Shown: piece after piece, positions 45,948 through 57,289 of the stretch
Layout of the letters: the number at the start of each line of letters is the position of its first letter
Numbering within the stretch: position 1 is the first letter of the stretch
Assembly (NCBI GenBank): GCA_022419385.1
Contig: JAJUBI010000003.1
Span: 992,001-1,056,000 of the forward strand
From: Paraconiothyrium sp. Pb-2020
Lineage: Eukaryota; Ascomycota; Dothideomycetes; Pleosporales; Didymosphaeriaceae
DNA length: 64,000 nucleotides
Reading direction: 5' to 3'
Program-made: the position numbers and the translations under genes
The notes under the pieces: model-generated
What the model was told of the DNA's origin: nothing
What the model saw: the letters and a program-made list of their open reading frames with translations, nothing else
Database searches by the model: none

Positions 45948-48119
45948 TTATCCCAAAGCTTCCCAAGCCGACCAGTCGATTATGTCAAAATCAAAGTTTT
46001 CCGGCAAGAATTGAGCCGGGTCGGAACTGAACGTCTCCGCGGCCTCTTCGGTCGTCGCAGAAGGGTCAGTCAGTGGCAGGTTGAAGTTGTGACACAATTT
46101 TCGTATCCACTCGGGGGTTTCTACCGCGATTGCACCTGGAATAGCTGATCTTTGCTGTCGCAACTCGATCTCATACTTCTGCCACGCTGCTACTGTGATA
46201 CGGGCTATGAAATCCACCTCTGGCCGGTTCACAGCGGTCATTAGGTCAGGATGAGATTCGAACACACGGCCGATAAGAGTCCAGATATCCTCGACCTGGG
46301 GCTCACCGGATCTTTGATGCGCTTCAAGGATCACATATACGACTAAGTCGATCAGCTTGGCTCGGTTAGCCTTGTCGAAGTACTTACAGGAAGATACCTG
46401 GAAGAATATATCATTTCCCCACCTGAAGCCCGAAATCGATGGAGTTGTTTGGCTCAGCACGAAGTATTCCATGCTTTTTGAACATATTCCCAGCAGATCA
46501 TTACGCACCTGCGGAAGCAGTTCGGAGATCTTCGCATGCACAAGTGTTGGTTGGCGTACGTTGCCGCGAGCTGCGAGGATGAACAGACGGATTCCGATCT
46601 GCATGTGGATGTGCAGTGGATTGAAAAGCTCGCAATGTCGCAGAAACCTTTCCATCAAGGTCTCCTCCAGCTCGTCAATCTTAGCGTCCTTCTCTGCAAG
46701 TGACAGATGCGGCGACATTATCCAAGCCATATCTCCAGACTTATTCTTACCTAGCAATTCGCGACGTCTCTGCAGGATACTGTGTCTCCACAGACACGGT
46801 GATATGCTTGTCAAGCCTTTGCGTTCGTTGGGCATGACTTCAGTGGTCGGGCTGAAGTCGCTATCCTCAAGATTCGACGGCATCTTCGTATCCCACGAGG
46901 CGAAGATCGTCAGGCTGAGGACACCGATGAGTCGCGCGACAGAAAGTTCCATGAACTGCAGCTGCCACCACATGCGCCGACGTTCTTCGCTTCGTAGAGC
47001 ACTCAGACCAAAGGTGGACCCATCGCGATGTAGACCCATCCGCTCGGCAATACGACTAGCAATTCCCATAAGGGAATGTATGGCGGCAGGCCGTGTGCGG
47101 TCGCGCAGAGCCAACTGTACGAGTTGTGTCAGGGCATAGAGCGCCCGTGCATAGGTTATTAAGACTCACAATGTACAACATCAATGCCTGCAATACCCGC
47201 TTATCTGTCGTTTCCGTGTATACAGCTTCTGTCAAAGCATATTCCACGCTCTTTTGGCATTGTTGCAGAAGCTCGTGTCGGGACACGGACAGTTTACTTT
47301 GGCATTCCTCAACAGTCAACGTCAATGTAGCGATGAATCTGATTGCATTGACCAGTGCTTCCTCTTCGACGGTCAATGTAGAGGGAGAATTCTGGGCCTT
47401 CTCAACCACCAGGGCTGTTTCCCAATCGAAGAATATTTTTGCCAAGGGGTGCGCATTCTTCAGAAAAACTGGCCACAAGACGCCTAGGTACAACGATGAC
47501 GGCAGGGTCGTGAAAGATGTATCATCGTACAAGGCCGGCCTTTGGTTCAGAATTGTCGGAAGGTTGCGGGTATCAGAGCTTTCGGTGCTCGGTCGATGGT
47601 AGGTTGGTGGCTGATCATGGCCTTTCCAACTATACCACATTGGCCTACATAGTATATTAGTGGCAGTACCAAAGAATGACATGATGTCTAAACGGACGTT
47701 TCAATGTAGGTCACGCCATCTCCGTGTGCCAGTAGTTCAGACTCCCTCTGAACGGCTCGATGGACTCTCCTCCTAAGTGTTGGCTCATCATCTAGACACC
47801 AAGAAGTAGGATTGGAATCATCTAGGCTTGGACTAGGCCTTTCTGTGGCGTCCTGAGGTGTTCGATCTTCGGAGCTATATGGGCTCCGGGCCCCATCAGC
47901 GTGCTTCGGGTCACCACCGAGACTTCGGATGTACTGCTCTAGCTTCTGGATCCGCTCAATTTGGCCATGTAAAAGGTGATTACTGGCTCCGCTTAGCTCG
48001 GGATACACACATGTGTCCTGCTTCCTTCGCCTGCAATGACAGCAGGGCTGGACTTTGTCACATCGCACTTTCCGCTTCGCACAAGGTATACAGCTAACGG
48101 GCTTCTTGCCCGAAGGCAT
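45948..48119 (-). CDS. Zn2Cys6 fungal transcription factor
   Basis: Four exons: 48119-47698, 47644-47170, 47114-46388 and 46342-45948, in phase, giving 672 residues. The binuclear zinc cluster is complete: Cys10-x2-Cys13-x6-Cys20-x5-Cys26-x2-Cys29-x7-Cys37, in SCIPCAKRKVRCDKVQPCCH, followed by a short coiled coil (IERIQKLEQYIRSLGG) for dimer formation. The middle part carries the fungal-specific transcription factor domain (ALMLYILALRDRTRPAAIHS, RIAERMGLHRDG, ERRRMWWQLQ, SWDTKMPSNLEDSDF). The first intron uses a GTCCGT donor, which is weak but is the only join that keeps phase. The last is 45 bases with a canonical GTAAGT, a GGCTAAC branch and TTAG; as it is a multiple of three it could be read through. 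The gene starts 334 bases from the divergent transporter at 48454, so it probably regulates it. Confidence 0.88.
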
Positions 48120-48270
48120 AATGGCGTACACAGATAGCGCGAAAAGGTTTTGGCCCTAGGAACGTGACTGGTAATTTCAACTGTCCCCTTGCGATCGTCA
48201 AAGGTTATGATAGGGGTGTTTCGGTGTGTTAAGTTGTAGGGCATGTGGGTGGTGACGTTTAGAGTGGGTT

Positions 48271-48307
48271 CGGTCCAAAAGCCGAGCTTTAGTTCGGTAC
48301 CGAACCG
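48271..48307. promoter_or_regulatory. CGG/CCG inverted repeats, candidate Zn2Cys6 operator
   Basis: In the 334-bp promoter shared by the regulator (minus) and the transporter (plus). A perfect 14-bp palindrome GTTCGGTACCGAAC lies at 48292-48305 and holds CGG-N2-CCG. A further CCG follows at 48305-48307. Next to it CGG (48271-48273) and CCG (48282-48284) form CGG-N8-CCG. Zn2Cys6 dimers are known to bind paired CGG triplets in inverted order with fixed spacing, so these are good candidates for autoregulation and control of the exporter. Binding is inferred. Confidence 0.55.
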
Positions 48308-48453
48308 AAATGATCGGCGCTATACAACTATTAACTCAGCCTCACCCTCTTTCAGGTAAATCATGATATCAACGACGTATACGGAAGGATCCTTATAATG
48401 CTCTGATTTCTCGATGGAACGGTCAGTATCTACATTCTCTCCAAACATCCAAG

Positions 48454-50268
48454 ATGCGTTGGAACATAACTAATCGGTCTCGCCGTCCAGACACAACGAC
48501 TTCAGAGGCCAGCAATCTCCCGCTACAGCTCGAGCAAATTGATCACAAGACCGAAAACGAAACCAAAGGCGACAAGCCTCAGCATCATGATCGAAAACTT
48601 GTCCTACCTGTGGTCTTTTCACTATGCTTGTCGGTCTTTCTCACCGCTATAGTATGTTTCTCCTACAACGCATACCATAGTAATACGCCTACTCACGATT
48701 CTTCTGATAGGACCGAACCATTATTGGAGTCACTATCCCTGCGATCTCTAATGACTTTAAGTCGTTCGATGACATCGCGTGGTACGAGAGCGCGTATCTA
48801 CTTACCTTTGCTGCGCTACAACTGCCAATCGGCAAAGTATACGTACGTCTGCCGTTCTTTCCTCCTGTAAGTTGCTAACAGTTAAGACCAGACCTTCTTT
48901 CCTGCCAAGTGGGCCTTCGTTGTACTCGTAACCATATTCGAGATCGGTTCGATCATCTGCGCCGCAGCTCCCAATTCCACTGCGTTCATAATCGGGCGAG
49001 CAATTGCAGGAATTGGAAGTGCAGGTAATACTACTGGGGCTAATGTCATCCTCGCCGACCTCCTGCCCTTGGAGAAGAGGCCTAAATACCAAGGCTTTAT
49101 CGGCGCAACATTCGGTCTTGCTTCTATAGCCGGACCCCTTCTCGGTGGCGTCTTCGCATCCAAAGTATCATGGCGTTGGTGTTTCTGGATAAACGCGCCA
49201 ATTGGGGGAGTTGCGCTTGTTTTCCTGATTCTCCTCGTACCCAACAAACCGCCTGCGCGGACTCATCTAGATAAGTCGCTCCTCGGAAGATTGAGAGCAT
49301 ACGATCCGGTCGGAACCGCACTCCTCGTACCCGGGTTGACGTTGCTCCTGATCGCGCTCCAATGGGGAAGCGGTGGCTCAGCATGGGGCTCTGCTCGTGT
49401 AGTAAGCACGCTTGTCACTGGTATTGTGCTGATACTGGCTTTCATCATCTGCCAGATATGGGCTGGAGACAATGGGACACTGCCGCCAAGAATTTTTTGC
49501 AAGAGGAGTATTGCTGCAGCAACTGCGGTGTCCCTGGGATTCGGATCCACGCTCATTATAGTGACGTTTTACCTGCCTATCTGGTACCAAGCCATCAGAG
49601 GGCTTTCTGCGGTTGATGCCGGTGTACGCATGCTCGGCTACTTTCTCATTACAGTTTTCTTCGTCATCGGCTCCGGTATTATCGTTTCGAAAACGGGATA
49701 TTATACGCCATGGCTCATACTAGGAACAGCTCTGTTGACGATTGGTTGCGGCCTTCTCACAACATTTCGAGTGGATACCAGCACTGCAACATCGATTGGC
49801 TTCCAGGTAAGTAACAACTCTCTACTGCCATGCAATGTCGAAGCTAACATCCGCTAGTTGATTGTTGGAGCTGGCATGGGGATGAGCCTTTCGCAATGTA
49901 GCAATGCAGCCCAAACAGTCTTGTCCCGTGAAGACATCCCCATCGGCATCACAATCATCCTTTTCGGCAACTTTGTTGGCGGTACGATCTTCGTCAGCAT
50001 TTGTCAGAGCATCTTATCGAGCACACTTCAATCCCGACTTGCTCAAGAGATACCAGATCTGGACGTGTCGTCCATCCTGCATGCTGGAGCAACAGACTTG
50101 GCGAAGATGGTCCCCCCGAACCAGTTACCAGTTCTGCATGCTGCATACAACGAAGCCATCGTTAACGTATGGTATTGTGCACTTGGGGTGTCGGGGTTTG
50201 CGTTCGTGGCTTCCTGGTTCGTTGAGTGGAAATCTGTCAAGGGTCAGCGGACTATCAGCGAGGCGTAG
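48454..50268 (+). CDS. MFS drug-efflux-type transporter, DHA2 (14-TM) family
   Basis: Four exons: 48454-48651, 48711-48842, 48892-49806 and 49858-50268, in phase, giving 551 residues, the usual size for 14-helix DHA2 proton antiporters such as the aflatoxin-type efflux pumps. A charged N-tail of about 45 residues leads to helix 1 (LVLPVVFSLCLSVFLTAIDR) and the motif TIIGVTIPAISNDFKSFDDI, then AWYESAYLLTFAALQLPIGK. The antiporter motif C is seen as GLASIAGPLLGGVFASKVSW, followed by RWCFWINAPIGG. Late helices include GVRMLGYFLITVFFVIGSGI. It probably exports a small toxic or self-made compound across the plasma membrane. Divergent pairing with the Zn2Cys6 gene is the common regulator-exporter layout. 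The GTACGT donor of intron 2 is backed by a GCTAAC branch and by family alignment across the join. Confidence 0.9.
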
Positions 50269-50767
50269 CTGAAGTGCCCTGCGCATGCCCCAACCACCAT
50301 CGCAGTTAAATGGACATACAGGTCCGCTACTTTCCCTTATCTACTTTGTCGTCTCCGGCGTATGTATTACTAACTATGTTCGATTTGATGTATAGGAATA
50401 AAATGTAATATATCTGTTTGCACTTGATCAGCATCAAGAACCTGGAAAGAATTCCCACTTTTCGGACCATGGGCACCTTACACTGCAAAGATATTCCGGG
50501 GCAACTACGTTATTGTATTGTACACTCAGCTGCTGCTGTGCTCGATTCCAATACAGTGTAGTTTCGCTTTAGGTCACAAGGCTAAATATTGCGCTGTCAA
50601 GGTGACTGCGCCTTCATAGTCGGCCTCGCTTATGCTTCTTCCCTGCTCTGTGTAACACCAGTCGACGCCACCTGCAGCAGCGCCAAGAGAACGAGGCTAC
50701 CTTATGAACCTCTGCATCTCATAACTTCTCTGTCTTCCTCTAATTCTTCCACACCGAGCCTGACACT
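50269..50767. other. Intergenic, no gene seen
   Basis: 3' region of the transporter and promoter of the next plus-strand gene. Confidence 0.6.
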
Positions 50768-53523
50768 ATGTCTGATCCACTATCGATAGCCGCCAGCTCA
50801 CTCGCGGTGGTGGGCGCTGCCGACGTTGTGCTACGAGCTGGTGTAGAATGCTACCACTTCCTCTCCGATATCCAAAAGGCTCCGGCCTCCATCGAGCACC
50901 TGAAGTCATCCCTTGAGAACACTACCGCACTCGTCGAGACTTTAAAGAAGCACATCCAGAAGCACATCCGTGACTCGGGATCTTCCGTCCCGTCTGCGGA
51001 CCTCGTCGAGCTACAGCCGGTATTCAAACAGTTCAACTCCACGATTGTAACGCTACAACGCGATCTAAAACCACTCGCCGTTCGTGCCGCAAAATATAGC
51101 AAGATGAGCAAAACATGGGCGAGCGTTAGACACGTGCTGGAAGAGAAAGACATACACAAGATCTCAGAGCGAATTGAGCAGTCGAAGTTTTCGCTTTCTA
51201 TCACATTGTCGCTGATCGAAGGGTGGGTGTAGAGCTCCTCTTAAAAGTGCTATAAGGACACTGGACAGCATGTTACGGACTGTACTACCTTAGGAAGCCA
51301 GGAAACCGCAGTGAAAGCTCCTCCGTGAGATAGCGCCCCTTTCCGATGCTGCCTTTGGGTCATTGGTGTATCCTTCTCTTTTTCACTCTCGTAAATAGAT
51401 TCTCGTCTGGTTCTGACATATCGGCTCCTTTATTGCGATAAAAAACTGACTCAAGATGACCAGGAAACAATGTGCTATCAGTCAAAAGAAAATCGAAAAC
51501 GCTATACATCAGAGCTCACAGCAAACGACTTCAGCGTTACAACCACTGGTACATACCCAAAACAAGATAGAGTTACAGAATACAAAAGTTCTCGCACACG
51601 TTGTTCAACAAGAACAAGTAGCAAAGGGTTCTCGAAGAGATTTACAGCATTTCCAGCATGTCAACCGAAAAGAACACGAGTCAACTCGAAGACAGATGGC
51701 AAGAGGTACCGATCTCGTTCTAAAGAGATTGGAAGGCTGTCACATCTCGTCGTCTTCTCGTGCGACCAAACTAAAGAGCAATCGCAAAATCTTTCTTCGT
51801 GGCGCAAACCGGGAATCTGCATTAAGCACGCTGCTTCTTATGAAAGAAACTCTGAATCAAGCCGTTTTACACATCATCAGTCGCCATGGGCAAGCTACCT
51901 CACAACCACATCTGATTCATATCACGTCCGAGTTCAATCGACTCTTGTGGTCAGCGCTACAGGAGAATGCCGCACAACATCCAGATTCTACAGCTACGTC
52001 ATTAGATACGTGGTACTATCCCGACTCAGCTGGCAGAGCCTCGATGGCGGCTTTTCCGCCTTCTCCCTTTGACCAAGTGGACGACAACGAAGCCCCTGAA
52101 ATGAGATTGACTTCGGTACGAAAACGAGATGCGGTTAAAGTCATAGTGCATGAAACAGCCGTAGGCAGAATGGTCTTTAGACTTCCTCAAGTTTCCACTG
52201 CAAACACGAAAGTTGGAGGTACCGTTGAAAGTCTAATAACATTTATTCCGAAGACTCATGCGCATTCTATGATAGCGACCGCTCGGTTCTCTCAGGCCAA
52301 GGATATGAATTTGGGTTTAAAGCTGTGCACACAGCTCAATATGTTCAGAGTAGTCGAGCACTACGAACTCCACTCTGAACTGTACAGGAATGGTTCCTTG
52401 GAGGAAATCGACGCTGCGATCCGAGAAGGTCGTATAACCCCTTACGACACCTTTCAGAATGGTATCATAATGTCACATTACGTAAGTTCGTGACGTGGAT
52501 GTAAAGCACAATCGAAGCTGATTTAAACGCTTTTTAAGATCGCCGGTCTCACATTGCGCGCGGACGTGATGCAATATTTGGACAGCCAAGGAGTAGGAAG
52601 TTCGGCTTTGAAGTAGGTTAATTGCTTCCAACTAGCCAATAGCTAATGATCACAGTGGCTATGGTGACATACTTTTGGGCCTTTGGTTTAGTCTCATCTA
52701 CGAATATCTTCCTTACAATCAAGACTTGAACAGCCACCATGAGATTCAGTCATATCTTGATGGCCATATCGACTCTTTCCGTGCATCCAACGGACGTAAT
52801 ATATTAAGCGCTTTCTGGGAGGGAAGACCTATTCAGGATATGTATCTCAATCCCGAATGGACAGGTGTATGGCGAAAACTCCTCGCACAGTATCAGGGAG
52901 ATGAATACTTTCGAAATAACAGTACGGAGGCATTGTGGGGGTACTGTTCATTTCAAATAAAAAATAGCTCGTCTGCAATCCGCATATTTCTAGACATGGG
53001 CGCAGATCCAAATGCAACCGATGCACGGGGGAACAACGCAATTCACTACGCGATGGGTGATATTGCGGCAAAAATTCGGGATGGAGACTTTTTTGAGGAG
53101 AGGGTTCTCATGTTGATCGAAGCTGGGGGCGCGATACATCATCGCAATGAATCGGGCTTTACTCCATCCGTGTACGCAAGACTCCACAATCGCTGGGAAC
53201 ATTGGTGTCGAGCTTTGAAAAGAGCTGGGTTGAATATTGAAGAACTGCTTCAAGTCGAAATGAATGAATGGCTACAGGAAGACGGGTGGGTAGATCGCAT
53301 GGTAGCTATTGGTTTTCTAAGAGAGTGGCTTGAACCTGACTCGGACGAGGAGATAGACGAAGACACAGAAGAATGTGGGACAGACGAAGACGCAGAAGAA
53401 TGGGAGACAGACGAAGACGCAGAAGAATGGGGGACAGACGAAGACGCAGAAGAATGGGGGACAGACGAAGACGCAGAAGAATGGGAGACAGACGAAGAAA
53501 CAAACGATGAAACGGACGGATAG
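50768..53523 (+). CDS. HeLo-like N-terminal domain protein with ankyrin-like segment and acidic repeat tail
   Basis: Four exons: 50768-51222, 51464-52481, 52539-52612 and 52656-53523, in phase, giving 804 residues. Residues 1 to about 150 (MSDPLSIAASSLAVVGAADV, then IQKAPASIEHLKSSLENTTA) match the fungal N-terminal domain often found in front of NACHT/STAND receptors, related to HeLo-like cell-death domains. Here no NACHT P-loop follows; instead comes a Gln/Lys-rich helical region and a middle domain of unknown type (about 330-500). Near 620-650 is one clear ankyrin-like unit (AIRIFLDMGADPNATDARGN, then NAIHYAM), with a second weaker one after it (LIEAGGAIHHRNESGFTPSVYA). The tail is very acidic, five copies of a nine-residue unit around TDEDAEEW(E/G). 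The middle of the chain may carry more degenerate ankyrins. It could act in self/non-self or stress sensing, but this is inference from the N-domain. Confidence 0.8.
53359..53493 (+). repeat. 27-bp coding minisatellite, five units
   Basis: Five head-to-tail 27-bp units (GAAGACGCAGAAGAATGGGA and on) at the 3' end of the HeLo-like gene, each giving nine residues (EDAEEWxTD). Units two to five differ by only one base (GGG or GGA at the Trp-Gly/Glu codons); unit one has three further changes. Near-identity of units implies recent expansion. Confidence 0.92.
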
Positions 53524-53905
53524 ATACACAGACGACAGACGATGGATGGGCGAAGAAGCAGAAGGGCATGTGTAAATAGCCCGAAATTTTCGAGGTAACA
53601 GCGCTAGACTGGAAGAGCATTGTTCTGCTGCAACACTCAAGGGGAACTCCATCCTTGTTTATTGCTATATTCCTCTTCTTGATTGACCCCAACACTCTTA
53701 CTAGTCAATTCTATCGCATATGCTTATCAATTACACCGCAATGCTCAACGTCGGAGCCCCTCGCCACGTCCTGCAAACGTTGAAAGAGAAGCGGCCGACT
53801 AGCCGCGATCATTCAGACACCAGAACCATGACCACTGGACGTTTCGAATATGAGACCCTGGTCTTCAGAGCACATAAACAAGCGAAGAATCTCTATGTAA
53901 AGAAA
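53524..53905. other. Intergenic between convergent genes
   Basis: No gene seen; shared 3' region of the HeLo-like gene (plus) and the P450 gene (minus). Confidence 0.6.
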
Positions 53906-55779
53906 TCACGACCCACCCTTCCAATCCCTCCTCCTAATCCTCGCCGGCATCCCCTCTGAAGGCTTCGCCGCCGCCATAAGCACCTGATACATCCTATCCC
54001 CATAGCACTCCTGCGGTCCCGTCTTACTGGCGCCATAACTCGCCCAGATACTTCCATCGCCATCCAGCTTATCCAGCTCGTCAAACGCAGCCCGGATGTC
54101 GTATTCCCTGATAGTAAGCGCCAGCACGAGACGCAGCTCGACGAGCGCAAGCTCCTGACCGACGCAATTGCGCGGGCCTTTTTCGAAGGGGCGGTATGCG
54201 TTTGGCGGGATGCTTTCACTTTGGGGCGGGAGGAAGCGCTCGGGTTTGAAGGAGTTGGCATCCGGGCCCCATATGCGGGGGGACCGGTGCATGACGTGGA
54301 GGATTGGCCAGATTTGCTGGACGGCGTTAGATGAATGAAGGGGTGTATGAGACGGGAAAAGGACTCACGCAGCCTTCTGTGGGTAGCATTTCCCCCGTGT
54401 CGGGGTCTTTGATGAAGTAATCTGGACGCCCTGTTCGTACCGTAGAACCTGGTGGCCATAGACGCAGCGTTTCCTTGACGATAGCATTCGCGTATGTGCA
54501 TTTGTTGATGATGTACGGATCATCTCTAATCTGTTCTAAAGCGCCGGTTCCGGTGCCGAAGACTTCATCCATCTCCCGGCGAACTTTAGCTAGTGCTTCG
54601 GGATGCTTGGATAGCTCATGGTAGATATAACAGATTGTAGAGGCGGTGGTGTCATGTCCGGCAAAGACGAGAATCAACATGTTGTCGATTATGTCCTTTT
54701 TGAATGCTGGATCTAGCTTCGCATTCTCAGACTCTATATCTTGGCCGCTTTCCTTTAGATATGCTTGGAGCGCGAGATCGACGCCGGTTCTTTTTCTTTT
54801 CGTAGATGATCCAGTTGTCTCGCGGGCAGCAAAGCGCTCGTCGATGATGGCGCCAATGTAATTATCCATTTGTCTTTTGTAGTACTTAAAAGCCCATGGA
54901 CGAACGGGGTGCTTCCTGTGAAACGGGTTGAGCGACTGCGAATCTTCCATCCAACTGAGAATATTCCTCAGTGCCGAAACGAACTTGTTCTCCCCTTTGA
55001 ACGAATTGAAGTCGTGATCGAGCACCATTTTGCCAATGACATCGACGGCTAATTTGGTCACGTCTTCTTCTAGGCGGAATACTTCGTTGCGGACCGCATG
55101 GCCGTCGAGTGCTTGTATGTATTCTTCAAAGATATTGAGGAAATTTGGTACCTGCTCCATTACATGTTGGACCGAGAAGCCAGGGTTGAAGGCTGCTCGT
55201 TGCCGCTTCCATTCAGCGCCCTCTGAGACTAGCATGTTTTTAGGGCCTGCTAATGGAGAAACAAAGTCGTGAAATCGCTGTATTGGGTAGTAAGCTTACA
55301 TCTCGATGAAGCTTATAATAAATACGTACAGGTGACTTGTACATCATGGGATCTGCGGAAATCGCAGCACTCAGGTCTCTACACCATCTCACTAAAAGAG
55401 TAGGAGTCGATCTCAAGGGAACTTACGGGTCGACGACCATTATCATAGGCATTTTTTCCAAAGGGTAGACGTCCATATAGAATACAGAAGGCAAATTGTA
55501 CTCTTGCTGAAGATGTGTGCCAAACGCCTGTGGATGCACGCGGTTGGGAAGCTTGCTGGTGACCTTGCCTATTGAAATCATGTGACCAAAAACCGGGTGA
55601 TGCGGAGGTCCAGGCTATATCAGATCTTTAGCCGTGCTTCAGACACCCAGAATGGCGCAACAAACCAATTTGCTATACCTTCTACGATGCTGGTGGAGGT
55701 GAATTATGAATTTGCCTAGCCATGCAAGGAAGAGCACAACGACGGCCACAGCCGTCGGGTGGTCGCTGAGCAATGACAT
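53906..55779 (-). CDS. Cytochrome P450 monooxygenase, canonical
   Basis: Five exons: 55779-55666, 55614-55427, 55378-55330, 55277-54369 and 54316-53906, in phase, giving 556 residues. The N-terminal anchor (LSDHPTAVAVVVLFLAWLGK) is followed by RRRYSKLPGPPHHPVFGHM. The I-helix has the normal AGHDTT at 323-328, ExxR is ETLR at 386-389, and the haem loop FEKGPRNCVG holds Cys471. The small third exon was fixed by phase and sense: it joins VVDP to DLSAAISADPMMYKSP, then RFHDFVSPLAG. Intron 1 uses GTTTGT, preferred over an upstream GTATAG because only the former keeps phase. It resembles the fungal StcS-like/CYP59-type group by eye; substrate unknown. No synthase gene is near, so a role in a pathway with the regulator and exporter to its left is only a possibility. 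It shows no obvious defect. Confidence 0.88.
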
Positions 55780-57289
55780 CTTTAGAATCGAGGTCGCATA
55801 CACAAAAGCACGGTCAGATGCTCGTCCAAGTGATGGGATGGTGTGGTTGTTTGAAGGGAGAAGCCGCGTTTAAGTAGGAGGTAGGTGTCGCACCGTCTCG
55901 CTACGCCACCAAGTACCCCGCCGCTGTACGTGCCGTCGATTAACCCACGCAAATTGCTGGCGACTGTGCCTCTTCTATAGCGAGTTCCCGTTGTTAGTGT
56001 TGCACCACGCTACGCTGGTGTTACCTTTATCGATCAAGCCCACGGATGCAGAGCGTAAGCAAATCCTAAGCTAACAGCCGTCACTGAGCTGTCGTACCAA
56101 TTGGACATCTCTAGCCACATCGAATGGATGAGTGGCGCTTTTGATGACTGCATAAAGCACACGATGACAAGCGGAGCATTTGGGTGGGGGCGAACGACTT
56201 GATTGCCTGAACATGTTAATATGCTGCAGACACGCATCGTTCCAGTAAGCTTAGCCTGCTTCAAGCCAGGCGGTTGGTTACCTCAGCGCAACATGAGCAG
56301 TGCGAGCCAGAGTCTGCCCTCTTGTTCGCAGATCACGCATTGTCGCATCCCTTCTTGTTGTGAGTCACGTGAAAATCTCAGTCAATAGGGCTATTCGCCC
56401 CTCGATGCTCGTGTAGCTTGAATGCAAGTGAACAGGAACCCAGACACCTTCTTTCTCTTTTGGGTCCCGCCACAATTTTCAGTTCACACGGGACGAGAGC
56501 GCATTTCGAGGTATCGGACGGGGAGGAGGTGATTCATCAATTACCGTCCAATCAGAAAATTCATGAGCATTGATTGGCTGTGAGCTTCTACATGGCGATG
56601 AAACGGTAGCTTCATGCGCAACAGAGGAGTTGCCATTCCTTCGCCAGCAATTCGTGCTGTTCTATCGGTAATCCGATCAATGATGCGTGCAAATCGCGTG
56701 GCAGTGTAACAGAATCCACCGCGGCCCCGGACGCCATGAGAAATGTCATCGAGTTGGCGGGCTTCACTGTTCGAGACTGCGAGATGTGCAGAGAACAACG
56801 GGCGTGCCACCCCTGCAAACCGCCCCTGAGCTGTTGTTTTCGTCTGCCTCTCCAGCCTCCGATGGTGCCACGAAGCGCGCAGCGTCGTCGCGCCCTCGTT
56901 TCTGGCCGTGTCGTCTGTTCAGTCATCTGTTTCAGAGAGTTCTGGCAGCCCTCGGCGTGGACTCGCCTCACTGACTGTCTTCACCCCGGAACCCCAGCCC
57001 TACCGACTGCTTGCGGAGCTCGCTTTCGCCCGCGCGTCGACCGGAGCCTTGTCCCTGCAGTAGCCAAAGATCGTTGCGGTCCCCGAACAGCTAATTTCAC
57101 GAGCCCAACGACGGTGCACTTGACCACCCCCTTCAATCTCTTGCAATCGCGCCCGTCTGCTCGCGCTGCGAAGGCTGATCGCTGCAACCCGGCCTCCCAC
57201 AGCGTCCAGTCCCACGCCTCCTTTCCCGTACCGCAATTACACGCGCGCGTACCCGCCGGCCGTTCATATTGCGACACCGCCCACCTACC
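55780..57289. other. Intergenic between divergent genes, no gene seen
   Basis: 1.5 kb with the promoters of the P450 (minus) and of the septin (plus). The last 300 bases are C-rich, as in leaders of constitutive fungal genes. Confidence 0.55.

Noticed and set aside
45948..55779. Possible secondary-metabolite cluster (regulator, exporter, P450)
   Set aside because: No polyketide, peptide or terpene synthase or other tailoring enzyme is present, and a HeLo-like gene sits in between. Only the regulator-exporter link is supported.
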